From: Gemmobacter serpentinus
GTDB taxonomy: Bacteria > Pseudomonadota > Alphaproteobacteria > Rhodobacterales > Rhodobacteraceae
Direction of reading: 5' to 3'
Length of the DNA: 35,339 bases
Assembly (NCBI RefSeq): GCF_008973825.1
Contig: NZ_WCHR01000038.1
Location: 1-35,339 of the forward strand
Shown here: in pieces, positions 1 through 9,405 of the stretch
Layout: each line of letters starts with the position of its first letter
Numbering within the stretch: position 1 is the stretch's first letter
Notes under the pieces: generated by a model
Database searches by the model: none
Told to the model about the DNA's origin: nothing
Seen by the model: only the letters and a program-made list of their open reading frames with translations
Made by a program: the position numbers and the translations under genes

Positions 1-96
1 CTGCACCACGCCCATGTCACCGGCGCCGATACCGGTGCCGATCTCGACTTCCTCAAGGGACAACGCGGCAGAGATGTCGGAAAGGATTCGCATTGA
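1..96 (+). CDS. IlvD/Edd family dehydratase, C-terminal end only (partial)
   Basis: Frame 1 is open from the window edge to a TGA at 94-96 and reads as the last 31 residues of a protein. It contains a GADLDFLKG segment and ends in KDSH, which resembles the C-terminus of IlvD/Edd family sugar-acid dehydratases (L-arabonate, D-galactonate and D-xylonate dehydratases commonly end in ADLDFLVG...RxSH). The stop overlaps the next start as TGATG, so the two genes are probably translationally coupled. In this operon it would dehydrate galactonate or arabonate to the 2-keto-3-deoxy acid. The family call comes from recalled C-terminal motifs only; the catalytic and Fe-S cluster parts lie outside the window. 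Confidence 0.7.
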   Translation: MHHAHVTGADTGADLDFLKGQRGRDVGKDSH

Positions 97-1022
97 TGTC
101 TGCTGCACCCATGAAAATCGCTCTCGTCGGTATCGGCAAGATCGCCCGCGACCAGCATGTGCCCGCCCTTGCCGCCAGCCCGGATTGGGATCTGGCCGCG
201 ACCGTATCGCGCGCGGGCACGGTGGATGGCGTGGAAAGCTACACCCGGATCGAGGATATGTTGGCCGCGCGCCCCGATATCGGCGTGGTCTCGCTGGCCT
301 TGCCGCCGGTGCCGCGCTTTGACGTGGCGCGCGCCGCCCTTTTGGCCGGGCGTCACGTCATGCTGGAAAAGCCACCGGGGGCGACGCTTTCCGAGGTGCA
401 TGGGCTGATCGATCTGGCGCAGGCACAGGGTGTCAGCCTGTATACCAGCTGGCATTCGCGCTCGGCCAAGGCGGTGGCGGCGGCCAAGGCCTGGCTTGCC
501 GGCCGGCAGATCCGCGCCGGGCGCATCACCTGGCGGGAAGACGTGCGCAAATGGCATCCGGGTCAGGACTGGATCTTTGAGGCCGGTGGCATGGGCGTGT
601 TTGATCCCGGCATCAATGCGCTGTCGATCCTGACCGAGATCATGCCGATGGCCCTGCATCTGACCGGCGCCGATCTGGAGGTGCCCGTCAATCGCGCGGC
701 CCCCATCGCGGCGCGACTGCGTTTCGCGCAAGGCATCAGCGCCGATTTCGACTTCCGTCAGGAAGGGCCGCAGACCTGGGATATGGAGTTCGACACCGAT
801 CAGGGCCAGCTTGCCCTGCGCATGGGCGGCAACTTGCTTGAGATTGATGGCAAGCCCGAGGGCGGTGATCTGTCGATCATGGGCGAGTATCCGGCCCTTT
901 ACGCCCATATGGCGGGGCTGGTTCGGGCGGGGGCGTCTGACACCGATCTGCGGCCGATGGTCCTGACCTCTGACGCCTTTACAATCGGGCGCCAGATCAG
1001 CACCGCTGCCTTCGAGTTCTGA
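96..1022 (+). CDS. D-galactose / L-arabinose 1-dehydrogenase (Gfo/Idh/MocA family)
   Basis: NAD(P)-dependent oxidoreductase of 308 residues that oxidises an aldose at C1 to the lactone, the first step of non-phosphorylative galactose or arabinose catabolism. A Rossmann motif GIGKIA lies near the N-terminus, followed by the family motif EKPPGA and by WHSR and REDVRKWHPGQ segments. These are closely similar, as I recall, to the Azospirillum brasilense L-arabinose 1-dehydrogenase, which also accepts D-galactose. ATG at 96 was chosen: a GGAAAGGA stretch lies just upstream and it overlaps the preceding stop as TGATG; a TTG at 93 or ATG at 111 are alternatives. The kinase and aldolase downstream point to galactose rather than arabinose as the main substrate. 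That substrate choice is an inference. Confidence 0.85.
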   Translation: MSAAPMKIALVGIGKIARDQHVPALAASPDWDLAATVSRAGTVDGVESYTRIEDMLAARPDIGVVSLALPPVPRFDVARAALLAGRHVMLEKPPGATLSEVHGLIDLAQAQGVSLYTSWHSRSAKAVAAAKAWLAGRQIRAGRITWREDVRKWHPGQDWIFEAGGMGVFDPGINALSILTEIMPMALHLTGADLEVPVNRAAPIAARLRFAQGISADFDFRQEGPQTWDMEFDTDQGQLALRMGGNLLEIDGKPEGGDLSIMGEYPALYAHMAGLVRAGASDTDLRPMVLTSDAFTIGRQISTAAFEF

Positions 1023-1048
1023 TCGATGTCCCGAGCCGAGGCGTGATG

Positions 1049-1963
1049 ATGGCCCGTTCTGAAGCAGTTGCAGATGACTGGATCGCGGTGGATTGGGGCA
1101 CCTCATCCTTGCGGGTCTGGCGGATGCGCGGGGCGGATGCGCAGGAGGCGCGGCGCTCGGCTGCCGGGATGGGCACGCTGGGCCGCGACGGGTTTGAGCC
1201 TGCCTTGCTGGAATTGATCGCGGATTGGGTAACTGGGGCACCGATCCCGGTTCTGGCCTGCGGCATGGTGGGGGCGAAACAGGGCTGGTCCGAGGCGGGC
1301 TATCGCGCGGTGCCCTGCAACCCGCTGGGCGCGCCCTTCCATACGGTGCAGGCCAATTATCCGGGTCTTGCGGTGCAGATCATTCCCGGCCTGTCGCAAT
1401 CTGACCCGGCAGATGTGATGCGCGGCGAAGAGACGCAGATCGGCGGATGCCTTGCGCTCGATCCCGGCTTCAGTGGCACGATCGGCCTGCCCGGCACCCA
1501 TATGAAATGGGCGCAGGTGTCCAATGGTGTGGTCACCGGCTTTACCACGACCCTGACGGGGGAACTGTTTGCGCTGCTGTCGCAGGGATCGGTGCTGCGC
1601 CACGGGCTGGGGCAGGGCTGGGATGATGCGGCCTTTGCCGATGGCGTGCTTGCGATGCAGGCCGCACCTGCCGGCTTTGCCACCGCCCTGTTCGGCATCC
1701 GTGCGCGCGGGCTGCTGGGTCAGGAAAGCCCCGATGCGGCACGGGCGCGGCTGTCGGGCCTGGTGATCGGGCTGGAACTGGCCGCGACCGCCGCGATCTG
1801 GGTGGATCAGCCCGTCACGCTGATCGGCGAAGGGCGGCTGGCCGATCTTTACGCGCAAGCCCTGGCCCTGCACGGCATTCAGGCGGCCAAGATGGACAAT
1901 GAAGCGACGACCCTTGCCGGGCTGATCCATGCCCGCGCCTTGTTGCAGGAGATGCAGCCATGA
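1049..1963 (+). CDS. dgoK: 2-dehydro-3-deoxygalactonokinase
   Basis: Kinase of 304 residues that phosphorylates 2-keto-3-deoxygalactonate at O6 with ATP. The N-terminal [12 protein letters not shown] segment is the phosphate-binding motif of the DgoK family, and a LPGTHMKW segment in the middle is also typical. GTG 1043, ATG 1046 and ATG 1049 are possible starts. GAGG at 1038-1041 is best spaced for 1049, giving MARSEAV at the N-terminus. The 3' end overlaps the aldolase gene by four bases (ATGA at 1960-1963), the usual sign of a shared transcript and coupled translation. It acts between the dehydratase at the window edge and the aldolase that follows. Confidence 0.9.
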   Translation: MARSEAVADDWIAVDWGTSSLRVWRMRGADAQEARRSAAGMGTLGRDGFEPALLELIADWVTGAPIPVLACGMVGAKQGWSEAGYRAVPCNPLGAPFHTVQANYPGLAVQIIPGLSQSDPADVMRGEETQIGGCLALDPGFSGTIGLPGTHMKWAQVSNGVVTGFTTTLTGELFALLSQGSVLRHGLGQGWDDAAFADGVLAMQAAPAGFATALFGIRARGLLGQESPDAARARLSGLVIGLELAATAAIWVDQPVTLIGEGRLADLYAQALALHGIQAAKMDNEATTLAGLIHARALLQEMQP

Positions 1964-2574
1964 GCCCCAGACCGATCATCGCCATTCTGCGGGGCATCCT
2001 GCCGCAAGAGGCCGTGGCCGTGGCCGAGGTGCTGGTCGCGGCGGGGATCGACCGGATCGAGGTGCCGCTGAACTCGCCCGATCCCTATGAGAGCATCGCG
2101 GCGATGATTGCGGCCATCGGCCCCCGCGCGGTGATCGGGGCGGGCACTGTGCTGGATGTGACGGATGTCACACGGCTTGCCGCAATGGGGGCGGGGCTGG
2201 TCGTCTCGCCCGATTGCAACCCCGATGTGATCCGCGCCACCAAGGCGGCGGGGATGCTGTCCTATCCCGGTGTGTTCACCGCGACCGAATGCTTTGCGGC
2301 CTTGCGGGCAGGTGCCGACGGGCTGAAGATCTTCCCGGCCAGCATCATGGGGCCTGCGGGCATTGCCGCCCTGCGCGCGGTACTGCCGAAAACCTGCCCG
2401 ATCTATGCGGTGGGCGGCGCGGGGACCGAGAACCTTGGCGAATGGCTGCGCGCAGGTGCCGATGGCTTTGGCATTGGCACCGCCCTGTTCAAGCCGGGCG
2501 ACAGCGCCGAGATCGTCGCGCAGAAGGCGCGGGCACTGGTTGCCGCCTATGATGCGGCAACCGCACGGGGCTGA
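1960..2574 (+). CDS. dgoA: 2-dehydro-3-deoxy-6-phosphogalactonate aldolase
   Basis: Class I aldolase of 204 residues (KDPG/KDPGal aldolase family) that splits 2-keto-3-deoxy-6-phosphogalactonate into pyruvate and glyceraldehyde 3-phosphate. The Schiff-base lysine is seen in GLKIFPA at about residues 126-132, and the catalytic glutamate in the IEVPLN segment near residues 33-38. A phosphate-binding glycine region (AVGGAG) comes later. Length is normal for the single-domain family; the E. coli enzyme is of similar size. The start overlaps the dgoK stop. It is the last gene of the galactose operon; about 110 bases follow before the polyamine genes. Confidence 0.9.
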   Translation: MSPRPIIAILRGILPQEAVAVAEVLVAAGIDRIEVPLNSPDPYESIAAMIAAIGPRAVIGAGTVLDVTDVTRLAAMGAGLVVSPDCNPDVIRATKAAGMLSYPGVFTATECFAALRAGADGLKIFPASIMGPAGIAALRAVLPKTCPIYAVGGAGTENLGEWLRAGADGFGIGTALFKPGDSAEIVAQKARALVAAYDAATARG

Positions 2575-2613
2575 GGCCGCGCCATAGCCGGGGGGCCGGA
2601 CCTGTCACATCCC

Positions 2614-2642
2614 TTGCACAGAAAGGTCATAGGGCATATGTG
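2614..2642 (+). promoter_or_regulatory. possible promoter of the polyamine gene pair
   Basis: TTGCAC at 2614-2619 and TATGTG at 2637-2642 are separated by 17 bases, a plausible housekeeping sigma factor promoter in the 109-base gap between dgoA and nspC. The -10 is poor, so this is only a candidate. Confidence 0.3.
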
Positions 2643-2683
2643 AGGCCGCTCTTGTCCCTTTTGGCCCTGGGGAGGGATTCCTG

Positions 2684-3778
2684 ATGCTCCAGACACCTTA
2701 CTATCTGATCGACCGGGCGAAGCTTTCGCGCAACCTCGAGATCATCGACCGGCTGCGTCACGGCTCCGGCGCCAAGGCGCTGCTGGCGCTGAAATGCTTT
2801 GCGACCTGGGGTGTTTTCGACCAGATGCGCGAGCATATGGATGGCACGACCTCGTCGAGCCTTTATGAGCTGCGCTTGGGCCGCGAGAAGTTCGGCAAGG
2901 AAACCCATGCCTATTCGGTCGCCTGGTCGGATCACGAGATCGCCGAGGCGGTCGGTTATGCCGACAAGATCATCTTCAATTCCATCGGCCAGCTGGAGCG
3001 GTTCGACAACCATTCCGCCGGGATCGCCCGCGGGCTGCGGCTGAACCCGCGGTTCAGCACCTCGGGCTTCGATCTGGCCGATCCGGCGCGCCCCTTCTCG
3101 CGCCTGGGCGAATGGGACCAGAGCAAGATTGAAACGGTGATGGATCGCATCTCCGGCTTCATGATCCATTACAATTGCGAGAATGGCGATTTCGACCTGT
3201 TCGACCGTCAATTGTCGCGGATCGAGGAAGAATTCGGTCCCCTGCTGAAGCGTCTGAAATGGGTGAGCCTCGGGGGCGGCATCCATTTCACCGGCGAAGG
3301 CTATCCGGTGGACCGCCTGGCCGAACGGCTGCGCGTCTTTGCGGATCGGTTCGAGGTACAGGTCTATCTGGAACCTGGCGAGGCCGCGATCACCCAATCC
3401 GCCTCGCTTGAGGTCACGGTGATCGATACGCTGCACAATGGCAAGGATCTGGCCATCGTCGACAGTTCGGTCGAGGCGCATATGCTCGATCTCCTGATCT
3501 ATCGCCAATCGGCGCGGATGGAGACTTCGGGCGATCAGCCTTGGATGATCTGCGGCAAATCCTGCCTTGCGGGCGATATTTTCGGCGAGTTCCATTTCGA
3601 CCGCCCGCTGATGGTCGGTGACCGGCTCAGCATCGCGGATGCGGCGGGCTATACGATGGTGAAGAAGAACTGGTTCAACGGCGTGAAAATGCCCTCCATC
3701 GTGGTGCGTGAACTGGATGGCTCGCTGAGCCTGAAGCGCGAATTCGGCTATGCCGATTACGAGAGCAGCCTCGGCTGA
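2684..3778 (+). CDS. nspC: carboxynorspermidine / carboxyspermidine decarboxylase
   Basis: PLP-dependent decarboxylase of 364 residues (alanine-racemase-fold, group IV decarboxylases). It removes CO2 from carboxynorspermidine or carboxyspermidine, giving the triamine. The LLALKCFATWGVF segment carries the PLP-binding lysine (K37). TTSSSLYELRLG, EPGEAA and CGKSCLAGD segments are typical of NspC; the cysteine of the last lies in the position of the active-site cysteine of related decarboxylases. The start ATG has a GGGGAGGG ribosome site. The gene is followed after 37 bases by the dehydrogenase that makes its substrate. Whether the product here is spermidine, norspermidine or homospermidine cannot be read from the sequence. 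Confidence 0.92.
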   Translation: MLQTPYYLIDRAKLSRNLEIIDRLRHGSGAKALLALKCFATWGVFDQMREHMDGTTSSSLYELRLGREKFGKETHAYSVAWSDHEIAEAVGYADKIIFNSIGQLERFDNHSAGIARGLRLNPRFSTSGFDLADPARPFSRLGEWDQSKIETVMDRISGFMIHYNCENGDFDLFDRQLSRIEEEFGPLLKRLKWVSLGGGIHFTGEGYPVDRLAERLRVFADRFEVQVYLEPGEAAITQSASLEVTVIDTLHNGKDLAIVDSSVEAHMLDLLIYRQSARMETSGDQPWMICGKSCLAGDIFGEFHFDRPLMVGDRLSIADAAGYTMVKKNWFNGVKMPSIVVRELDGSLSLKREFGYADYESSLG

Positions 3779-3815
3779 CCCCCCTTCCCTCTGTCCTTAA
3801 AGGAGACGGTTCGAA

Positions 3816-5051
3816 GTGAAACGGAACGTATTGATCATTGGCGCCGGTGGCGTGGCACAGGTCGTGGCCCATAAATGCGCGCAGGCCAATGACCGTCTGG
3901 GCGATCTGCATATCGCCAGCCGCACCAGGGCCAAATGTGAGGCGATCATCGCCAGCGTCCATGAAAAGGGCGCGATGAAAGTGCCTGGCGTGTTCGAGGC
4001 CCATGCCGTGAACGCGATGGACAGCGCCGAAGTCGCGGCCCTGATCCGCGCGACCGGCAGCCAGATCGTGATCAATGTGGGCTCCGCCTTCGTGAACATG
4101 ACAGTGCTGGAGGCCTGTATCGAGACGGGCGCCGCCTATATGGACACCGCGATCCATGAGGATCCGAAGAAGATCTGCGAAACCCCGCCTTGGTATGGCA
4201 ATTACGAATGGCAACGGCGCGACCGCTGCAAGGCGGCGGGCGTCACCGCGATCCTCGGTATCGGCTTTGATCCCGGCGTGGTGAATGCCTGGGCGCGGGT
4301 GGCCGAAGGCATGTTGGATCAGATCACCTCGATCGACATCGTCGACATCAACGCAGGCAGCCATGGAAAATGGTTCGCGACCAATTTCGACCCCGAGATC
4401 AACTTCCGCGAATTCACCGGCACGGTCTATTCCTGGCAGCAGGGGGCCTGGCAGTCGAACAGCATGTTCGAGGTGGGCCGCGTATGGAACCTGCCGGTGG
4501 TCGGTGATCAGAAGGCCTATCTGACCGGCCATGACGAGGTGCACAGCCTGTCCGCCCGCTACAAGGACGCCGATGTGCGGTTCTGGATGGGCTTTGGCGA
4601 CCATTACATCAATGTCTTCACCGTGCTGAAGAACCTTGGCCTTCTGTCCGAGAAGCCGGTGAAAACCGCCGAGGGGCATGAGGTCGTGCCGCTGAAAGTG
4701 GTGAAGGCCGTGCTGCCCGATCCGGCCAGCCTCGCGCCGAATTACACCGGCAAGACCTGCATCGGCGATGTGGTGCGCGGGCTGAAGGACGGGGTCGAGA
4801 AAGAGATCCTGATCTATAACGTGGCCGATCACAAGGAAGCCTATAATGAGGTCGGCAGTCAGGGCATCAGCTATACCGCAGGCGTGCCGCCGGTGGTGGC
4901 CGCGCTGCTGATCGCCGATGGCACCTGGGATATCGGCACCATGGTCAATGTCGAAGAGCTTGACCCCAAGCCCTTCATCAACCTCTTGAACGAGATGGGT
5001 CTGCCCTCGCGCATCAAGGATGAAAACGGCGACCGCCCGCTGCAATTCTGA
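3816..5051 (+). CDS. carboxynorspermidine / carboxyspermidine synthase (saccharopine dehydrogenase family)
   Basis: NADPH-dependent reductase of 411 residues that condenses a diamine (putrescine or diaminopropane) with aspartate semialdehyde to form carboxyspermidine or carboxynorspermidine. The N-terminus shows a Rossmann motif (LIIGAGGVAQVVAHKC), and the sequence follows the saccharopine dehydrogenase-like fold, with the GFDPGVVNAWA region near the middle. The start is GTG at 3816, supported by AGGAGA at 3801-3806 nine bases before it; no better ATG exists nearby. It is co-directional with nspC, and the pair replaces the S-adenosylmethionine-dependent spermidine route in many bacteria. A terminator follows. 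Confidence 0.9.
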   Translation: MKRNVLIIGAGGVAQVVAHKCAQANDRLGDLHIASRTRAKCEAIIASVHEKGAMKVPGVFEAHAVNAMDSAEVAALIRATGSQIVINVGSAFVNMTVLEACIETGAAYMDTAIHEDPKKICETPPWYGNYEWQRRDRCKAAGVTAILGIGFDPGVVNAWARVAEGMLDQITSIDIVDINAGSHGKWFATNFDPEINFREFTGTVYSWQQGAWQSNSMFEVGRVWNLPVVGDQKAYLTGHDEVHSLSARYKDADVRFWMGFGDHYINVFTVLKNLGLLSEKPVKTAEGHEVVPLKVVKAVLPDPASLAPNYTGKTCIGDVVRGLKDGVEKEILIYNVADHKEAYNEVGSQGISYTAGVPPVVAALLIADGTWDIGTMVNVEELDPKPFINLLNEMGLPSRIKDENGDRPLQF

Positions 5052-5075
5052 TTGCGCACCTTCCTGGATACCATA

Positions 5076-5110
5076 ACGGCCGGGCCCCCAAAGCCCGGCC
5101 GTCCTGTTTT
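5076..5110 (+). terminator. Rho-independent terminator after the polyamine pair
   Basis: A perfect 10-bp stem (5076-5085 with 5093-5102) with a seven-base loop is followed by CCTGTTTT. The T tract is short, but the stem is strong and sits 25 bases after the stop. Confidence 0.75.
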
Positions 5111-5210
5111 CCAAGGGCCAGTGTCGCGGCTGCCCCGCAACAACTGCGCCAGACTTCGCAGCCCCAACCCGGCCGCTATAAATTCGCTGCCAGCCTGACT
5201 TTGCTGATTG

Positions 5211-5263
5211 CCCAAATACTCCGGGGGAGGCCTGTCGCAGACAGGCCGGGGGCAGCGCCCCCA
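5211..5263 (-). repeat. dispersed two-hairpin element, copy A (after holA)
   Basis: Read on the minus strand just after the holA stop, this holds hairpin 1 (GGGGGC-loop-GCCCCC, 5248-5262), hairpin 2 (an 8-bp stem, 5229-5236 with 5240-5247, loop GCA) and a tail CCCCCGGAGTATTT. The same architecture recurs at 30330-30390 and 33262-33321. In this copy the second stem has a different sequence but the same fold. Similar elements are common between genes in Rhodobacterales, as I recall. Confidence 0.75.
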
Positions 5264-5269
5264 AAGCCT

Positions 5270-6271
5270 TTACCGCTTCATCATCGCAAGCCGGATCAGC
5301 GCCCGTTCCATCACGGCCATGGCGGGCGCGCGCGAGGCGGATCGCAAGGTCAGGTCGGTTTCCACGATCAGGCTCACCGCGTCCTCCAGCCGCCGCAGAC
5401 CCCATTCCTGCGCCTGCCGGATGATGCGGTCCTTGCGCGGGCCGCGCACACGGTAGGAGGCCGGGCCGCGCGGATCGACTGCCAACGCGTGCAGCAGCCG
5501 GAAATGCCGCATCGCAAAGATGCAAAGCGTGACCGGGGCCACGCCCTGACCCTCCAGCCGCCGCATCAGCTGTCCGACCGCAGCACCCCGGCCCTCGGCC
5601 ACGGCGTCCAGCACATCGTCGATCTCGGCCTCGGTGGTGGCGGGGGCCATGGCGGCGACATCCGCCGCGCTCAGCGGCGTGGTATCGCCCCATTTATACA
5701 GCGCGATCTTCTCGACCGTCTGGCGGAAATCGCCGGGGTCCAGCTCTTTCGCCAGCGTCAGCAGGTCATTCATCGCCTCGCGCCCGATTTCGGTCAGGCC
5801 GGATTTGCGCAAGGTGGCCTCGATCTCCTCGCGCGAGGGCGGGTCGTCATAGATCCCGACGGATCGCGCTGTGGGATGTGCGTCAAAGATCTTCACCAAG
5901 GAGGACTTGGTGGTCAGGCTGGTGGAGGTGACAACGATCTGCGCATCGCCGGGCCGCCAATCCTTCAGCGCCTCGGTCACGGCGGCGGTCAGCGTGTCGG
6001 TCGCATCCTCCACAAAGGCCACGCGCGGGCCAGGGAAGAAGCCTTGCGACTTCATCGCATCCATCAGAAGCGCCGGGTCCTTGCGCAGATCGGCCCCCTG
6101 CATCCGGGTCAGGCGCATCTCGCCCTCGCCCTCGGGGCCGATCAGGGCAAGGATGACCTCTTGCCGCCGCAGCGCCACGCGCATCGCATCCTGACCATAG
6201 ATCAGCAACCCGGTCGATTGCGGATCCGGCTTGCCGAAATAGGCAACCGCCGCCGCCCCGCTCAGCTTCAT
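5270..6271 (-). CDS. holA: DNA polymerase III, delta subunit
   Basis: Clamp-loader delta subunit of 333 residues, which opens the sliding clamp within the DnaX complex. The sequence has the family layout: an N-terminal AAA-like domain opening with [12 protein letters not shown] and GLLIYGQD, and the later GDFRQTVEKIALY segment typical of HolA. A C-terminal helical domain has the MRHFRLLHAL segment. The start ATG overlaps the lptE stop as ATGA (6268-6271). leuS-lptE-holA is a common order in alphaproteobacteria. The stop is directly followed by a dispersed two-hairpin element that probably shapes the 3' end of this operon. Confidence 0.92.
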   Translation of the reverse strand: MKLSGAAAVAYFGKPDPQSTGLLIYGQDAMRVALRRQEVILALIGPEGEGEMRLTRMQGADLRKDPALLMDAMKSQGFFPGPRVAFVEDATDTLTAAVTEALKDWRPGDAQIVVTSTSLTTKSSLVKIFDAHPTARSVGIYDDPPSREEIEATLRKSGLTEIGREAMNDLLTLAKELDPGDFRQTVEKIALYKWGDTTPLSAADVAAMAPATTEAEIDDVLDAVAEGRGAAVGQLMRRLEGQGVAPVTLCIFAMRHFRLLHALAVDPRGPASYRVRGPRKDRIIRQAQEWGLRRLEDAVSLIVETDLTLRSASRAPAMAVMERALIRLAMMKR

Positions 6272-6753
6272 CCTTGGGTGCCGACCGAGGCGAGCAGCCG
6301 GGTCACCATCTGATCGGCCAGAATGCGCATCAGGCGATAAGCCGCGTCTTCCTCGGCCGAAAGGCCGGCGACCGTCGATCCGGTGGCGGACCAGGCGGTA
6401 AAGCTGTCGGCCACGCCTTCGGTCACCTTGGTGCCTGCCAGATCGGTCAATTGCCAGATCACGCGGCCGCGCAGGTGATAGCGGGTGATCGCGTTTTCCG
6501 GCGTGACACCCACGCCGATGCGGTCAGTCTCGATCCGGTAGGACAGGTTGTAGCGCGGCGCATCAGGGCGGCCCAGCCGTTCCTCCAGCCGCTCAACCAG
6601 ATCAAAGCCGTTCTTCGTGTCGGGGCTGTCGACACGCACCGCGCCCTGCAAAGTGGCGGCAGGGCCGCCCGGCGCATAGGCGGGGGTGAAGGTGCAACCG
6701 GCAAGGGCTGCACCCGTCAAGGCCATGAAGTTACGGCGTTTATACCACGACAT
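6268..6753 (-). CDS. lptE: LPS-assembly lipoprotein LptE
   Basis: Small outer-membrane lipoprotein of 161 residues that plugs and helps assemble LptD for lipopolysaccharide export. A lipobox LAGC with the lipidated cysteine at residue 20 follows a hydrophobic stretch. The preceding KRRNFM gives the signal a twin-arginine-like look, so Tat export is possible. The rest fits the LptE family in length and in the YNLSYRIE and AITRYHLRG strands, but the family is weakly conserved and the call depends partly on context. It overlaps the 3' end of leuS by 14 bases and the start of holA by four, so the three genes form one operon. Confidence 0.85.
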   Translation of the reverse strand: MSWYKRRNFMALTGAALAGCTFTPAYAPGGPAATLQGAVRVDSPDTKNGFDLVERLEERLGRPDAPRYNLSYRIETDRIGVGVTPENAITRYHLRGRVIWQLTDLAGTKVTEGVADSFTAWSATGSTVAGLSAEEDAAYRLMRILADQMVTRLLASVGTQG

Positions 6754-9292
6754 TGATGATGCGCCCCGGCACGACGATGAATTTCTTCACCGGCTGACCG
6801 GCGAGGAACTTGATGACATCCTCATTCGCCAGCGCGATCTTTTCAACCTCGGATGCGGGCATGTCCTTCGGCACGCTGATTTCCGCCCGACGCTTGCCGT
6901 TAATCTGGATCGGCAGGGTCACGCTGTCCTCGACCAGCAGCGCGGGATCGGCCTTGGGCCAGGGCGCGCGGGCCACCAGCCCCTCGCCGCCCAGCATCGC
7001 CCAGACCTCTTCGGCCAGATGCGGCACCATCGGCGACATCAGTTGCGCCATGATGCGCATCGCGGATTTGCGCGCCTCGGCCCCGGCCTTTGCCTTGGCC
7101 AAGGTATTGGTAAAGCCGTAAAGCGCCGCGACCGACTTGTTGAACGCGAAGTTCTCGATCCCGTAGGTCACATCGACAATGGCGCGGGCTGCGGCACGGG
7201 CTAGCGCCTGATCCTCATCGGTGGGGGCGGTCGTGTCGCGGCTGATCTCATCGGCCAGACGCCAGACCCGGCCCAGATGCTTTGCCGTGGCCTCCGCCCC
7301 GGACGAGGTCCATTCCACATCGCGTTCCGGCGGGCTGTCCGACATCACGAACCAGCGCGCGGTGTCAGCGCCGAAATCGGCGATGATATTCATCGGGTCG
7401 ACAACATTCTTCTTCGATTTCGACATCTTGGCCGATGGGATGACCTCGACCACGGTGCCGTCTTTCAGGGTGGCGCCTGCCTCGGAACGGATGATGTCTT
7501 CCGGCAGGTGATAGACCGCGCGGCCATTGGCATCGCGGGTCAGGTAGATCTCATGCGTCACCATGCCTTGGGTGAACAGCGCGTTGAAGGGCTCGCGCGC
7601 TTTCTCCGGCAGATGCCCTGTCTCGTTCATCGCGCGGGCGAAAAAGCGGGAATAGAGCAGATGCAGGATCGCGTGTTCGATGCCGCCGATATACTGGTCG
7701 ACATTCATCCAGTAAGCGGCGTCCTCGGCCACGGTGGGCGTGGTGGCGCGCGGCGCGGTGAAGCGCGCGTAATACCAGGACGAATCGACGAAGGTATCCA
7801 TCGTATCCGTCTCGCGCTTGGCAGCCGCCCCGCATTTCGGGCAGGCCACATCGCGCCAGGTCGGGTGACGGTCCAGCGGGTTGCCGGGCTTGTCAAAGCT
7901 GACATCATAGGGCAGCTCGACCGGCAGGTTCTCTTTCTTCTCGGGCACCACGCCGCAGGTGGCGCAATGCACCACCGGGATCGGGCAGCCCCAGTAACGC
8001 TGGCGCGAAATGCCCCAGTCGCGCAGGCGGAACTTGGTGACGCCCTGACCAAAGCCGCGGGCCTCGGCCAGCGCAATCGCCTGGGCTACGCCTTCGTCGC
8101 CGGTCATGACGCGGTTGCCGTCAAGGGCGCGGACATATTGCACGCGCTCCGACTTCATCGGGATGAAGGCCTCGGTCAGCGGGGCCTCTGCCGCGCCCTC
8201 GGCCACGAAGACCGGGTTGATCGGCAACCCGTATTTGGTGGCGAATTCGAAATCGCGCTGGTCATGGGCCGGGCAGCCGAAGATGGCGCCGGTGCCGTAA
8301 TCCATCAGGATGAAGTTGGCGATCCAGACCGGCAGCTCCCAATCCGGGTTCAGCGGGTGTTTCACCCGGATGCCGGTGTCAAACCCGATCTTTTCGGCGG
8401 TTTCCAGCGCCTCGGCGGTGGTGCCGCCCAGACGGCATTGCGCCAGGAAGGCCGCGACCTTCGGATCGCTTTCCAGTGCCTTCGCAATAGGGTGATCGGG
8501 GCTGATGCCCGCAAAGGCCGCGCCCATCAGTGTGTCGGGACGGGTAGTGTAGCATTCCAGTTTCTCGAAGCCGTCGGGCGCGCCGATGGTTTCAAACGCG
8601 AATTGCAGCCCGCGCGACTTGCCGATCCAGTTGGCCTGCATCAGCCGCACCTTCTCGGGCCAGTCCTTCAGCCCGTCCAGCGCCTCCAGCAGATCCTCGG
8701 CATAGTCGGAGATCTTGAAGAACCACTGGGTCAGCTCGCGCCGCTCCACCAATGCGCCGGAGCGCCAGCCGCGGCCATTCTCGACCTGCTCATTGGCCAG
8801 CACGGTCATATCGACCGGATCCCAGTTCACCACCGCCGCCTTGCGGTAGATCAGGCCCTTGTCCATCATATCAAGGAACATCGCCTGTTGCTGGCCGTAA
8901 TATTCCGGATCGCAGGTGGCAAATTCGCGGCTCCAGTCAATCGACAGGCCCAGCGGTTTCATCTGGCCGCGCATGTCGGCGATATTGCCGTATGTCCAGT
9001 CCTTGGGGTGGCCGCCGCGTTCCATCGCCGCATTCTCGGCGGGCATCCCGAAGGCGTCCCAGCCCATCGGATGCAGCACCGAAAATCCGCAGGAGGATTT
9101 GTAGCGCGCCACAACATCGCCCATGGTGTAGTTGCGGACATGGCCCATATGGATGCGCCCCGACGGATAGGGGAACATCTCCAGCACATAGTATTTGGGG
9201 CGGGCAGCGTCGCGGGTGGCGGTGAAGACCCCGGCCTTGTCCCAGGCCTCTTGCCATTTGGCCTCGATCTGGCCGGGTTCATAGCGCGACAT
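6740..9292 (-). CDS. leuS: leucyl-tRNA synthetase
   Basis: Class I aminoacyl-tRNA synthetase of 850 residues that charges tRNA-Leu. The HIGH-type motif is HMGH at residues 48-51 inside [15 protein letters not shown], and KMSKS is at residues 622-626. The CP1 editing domain lies between ([12 protein letters not shown] segment), and paired cysteines CATC and CPKC suggest zinc sites. Length is normal for bacterial LeuRS. The ATG at 9292 has no strong ribosome site, but the N-terminal [17 protein letters not shown] is standard. It lies 113 bases downstream of the DUF3576 gene and overlaps lptE, so it is probably cotranscribed with both. Confidence 0.98.
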   Translation of the reverse strand: MSRYEPGQIEAKWQEAWDKAGVFTATRDAARPKYYVLEMFPYPSGRIHMGHVRNYTMGDVVARYKSSCGFSVLHPMGWDAFGMPAENAAMERGGHPKDWTYGNIADMRGQMKPLGLSIDWSREFATCDPEYYGQQQAMFLDMMDKGLIYRKAAVVNWDPVDMTVLANEQVENGRGWRSGALVERRELTQWFFKISDYAEDLLEALDGLKDWPEKVRLMQANWIGKSRGLQFAFETIGAPDGFEKLECYTTRPDTLMGAAFAGISPDHPIAKALESDPKVAAFLAQCRLGGTTAEALETAEKIGFDTGIRVKHPLNPDWELPVWIANFILMDYGTGAIFGCPAHDQRDFEFATKYGLPINPVFVAEGAAEAPLTEAFIPMKSERVQYVRALDGNRVMTGDEGVAQAIALAEARGFGQGVTKFRLRDWGISRQRYWGCPIPVVHCATCGVVPEKKENLPVELPYDVSFDKPGNPLDRHPTWRDVACPKCGAAAKRETDTMDTFVDSSWYYARFTAPRATTPTVAEDAAYWMNVDQYIGGIEHAILHLLYSRFFARAMNETGHLPEKAREPFNALFTQGMVTHEIYLTRDANGRAVYHLPEDIIRSEAGATLKDGTVVEVIPSAKMSKSKKNVVDPMNIIADFGADTARWFVMSDSPPERDVEWTSSGAEATAKHLGRVWRLADEISRDTTAPTDEDQALARAAARAIVDVTYGIENFAFNKSVAALYGFTNTLAKAKAGAEARKSAMRIMAQLMSPMVPHLAEEVWAMLGGEGLVARAPWPKADPALLVEDSVTLPIQINGKRRAEISVPKDMPASEVEKIALANEDVIKFLAGQPVKKFIVVPGRIINVVV

Positions 9293-9405
9293 GCTTGCCT
9301 CATTCCACAGGATTGCCGCGCGGAATTACACCGCCGCGCCGCGAAAGGCCAGTGGATTGCACCCATTGGATTGCGCCAGGGCAGAAGCCGGGAGCAGGCC
9401 TTGTG

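Noticed and set aside
3675-5693. Long minus-strand open frame of 672 codons
   Set aside because: It lies opposite the carboxynorspermidine synthase gene and parts of nspC and holA, has no ribosome site and a composition typical of a shadow frame in high-GC DNA.
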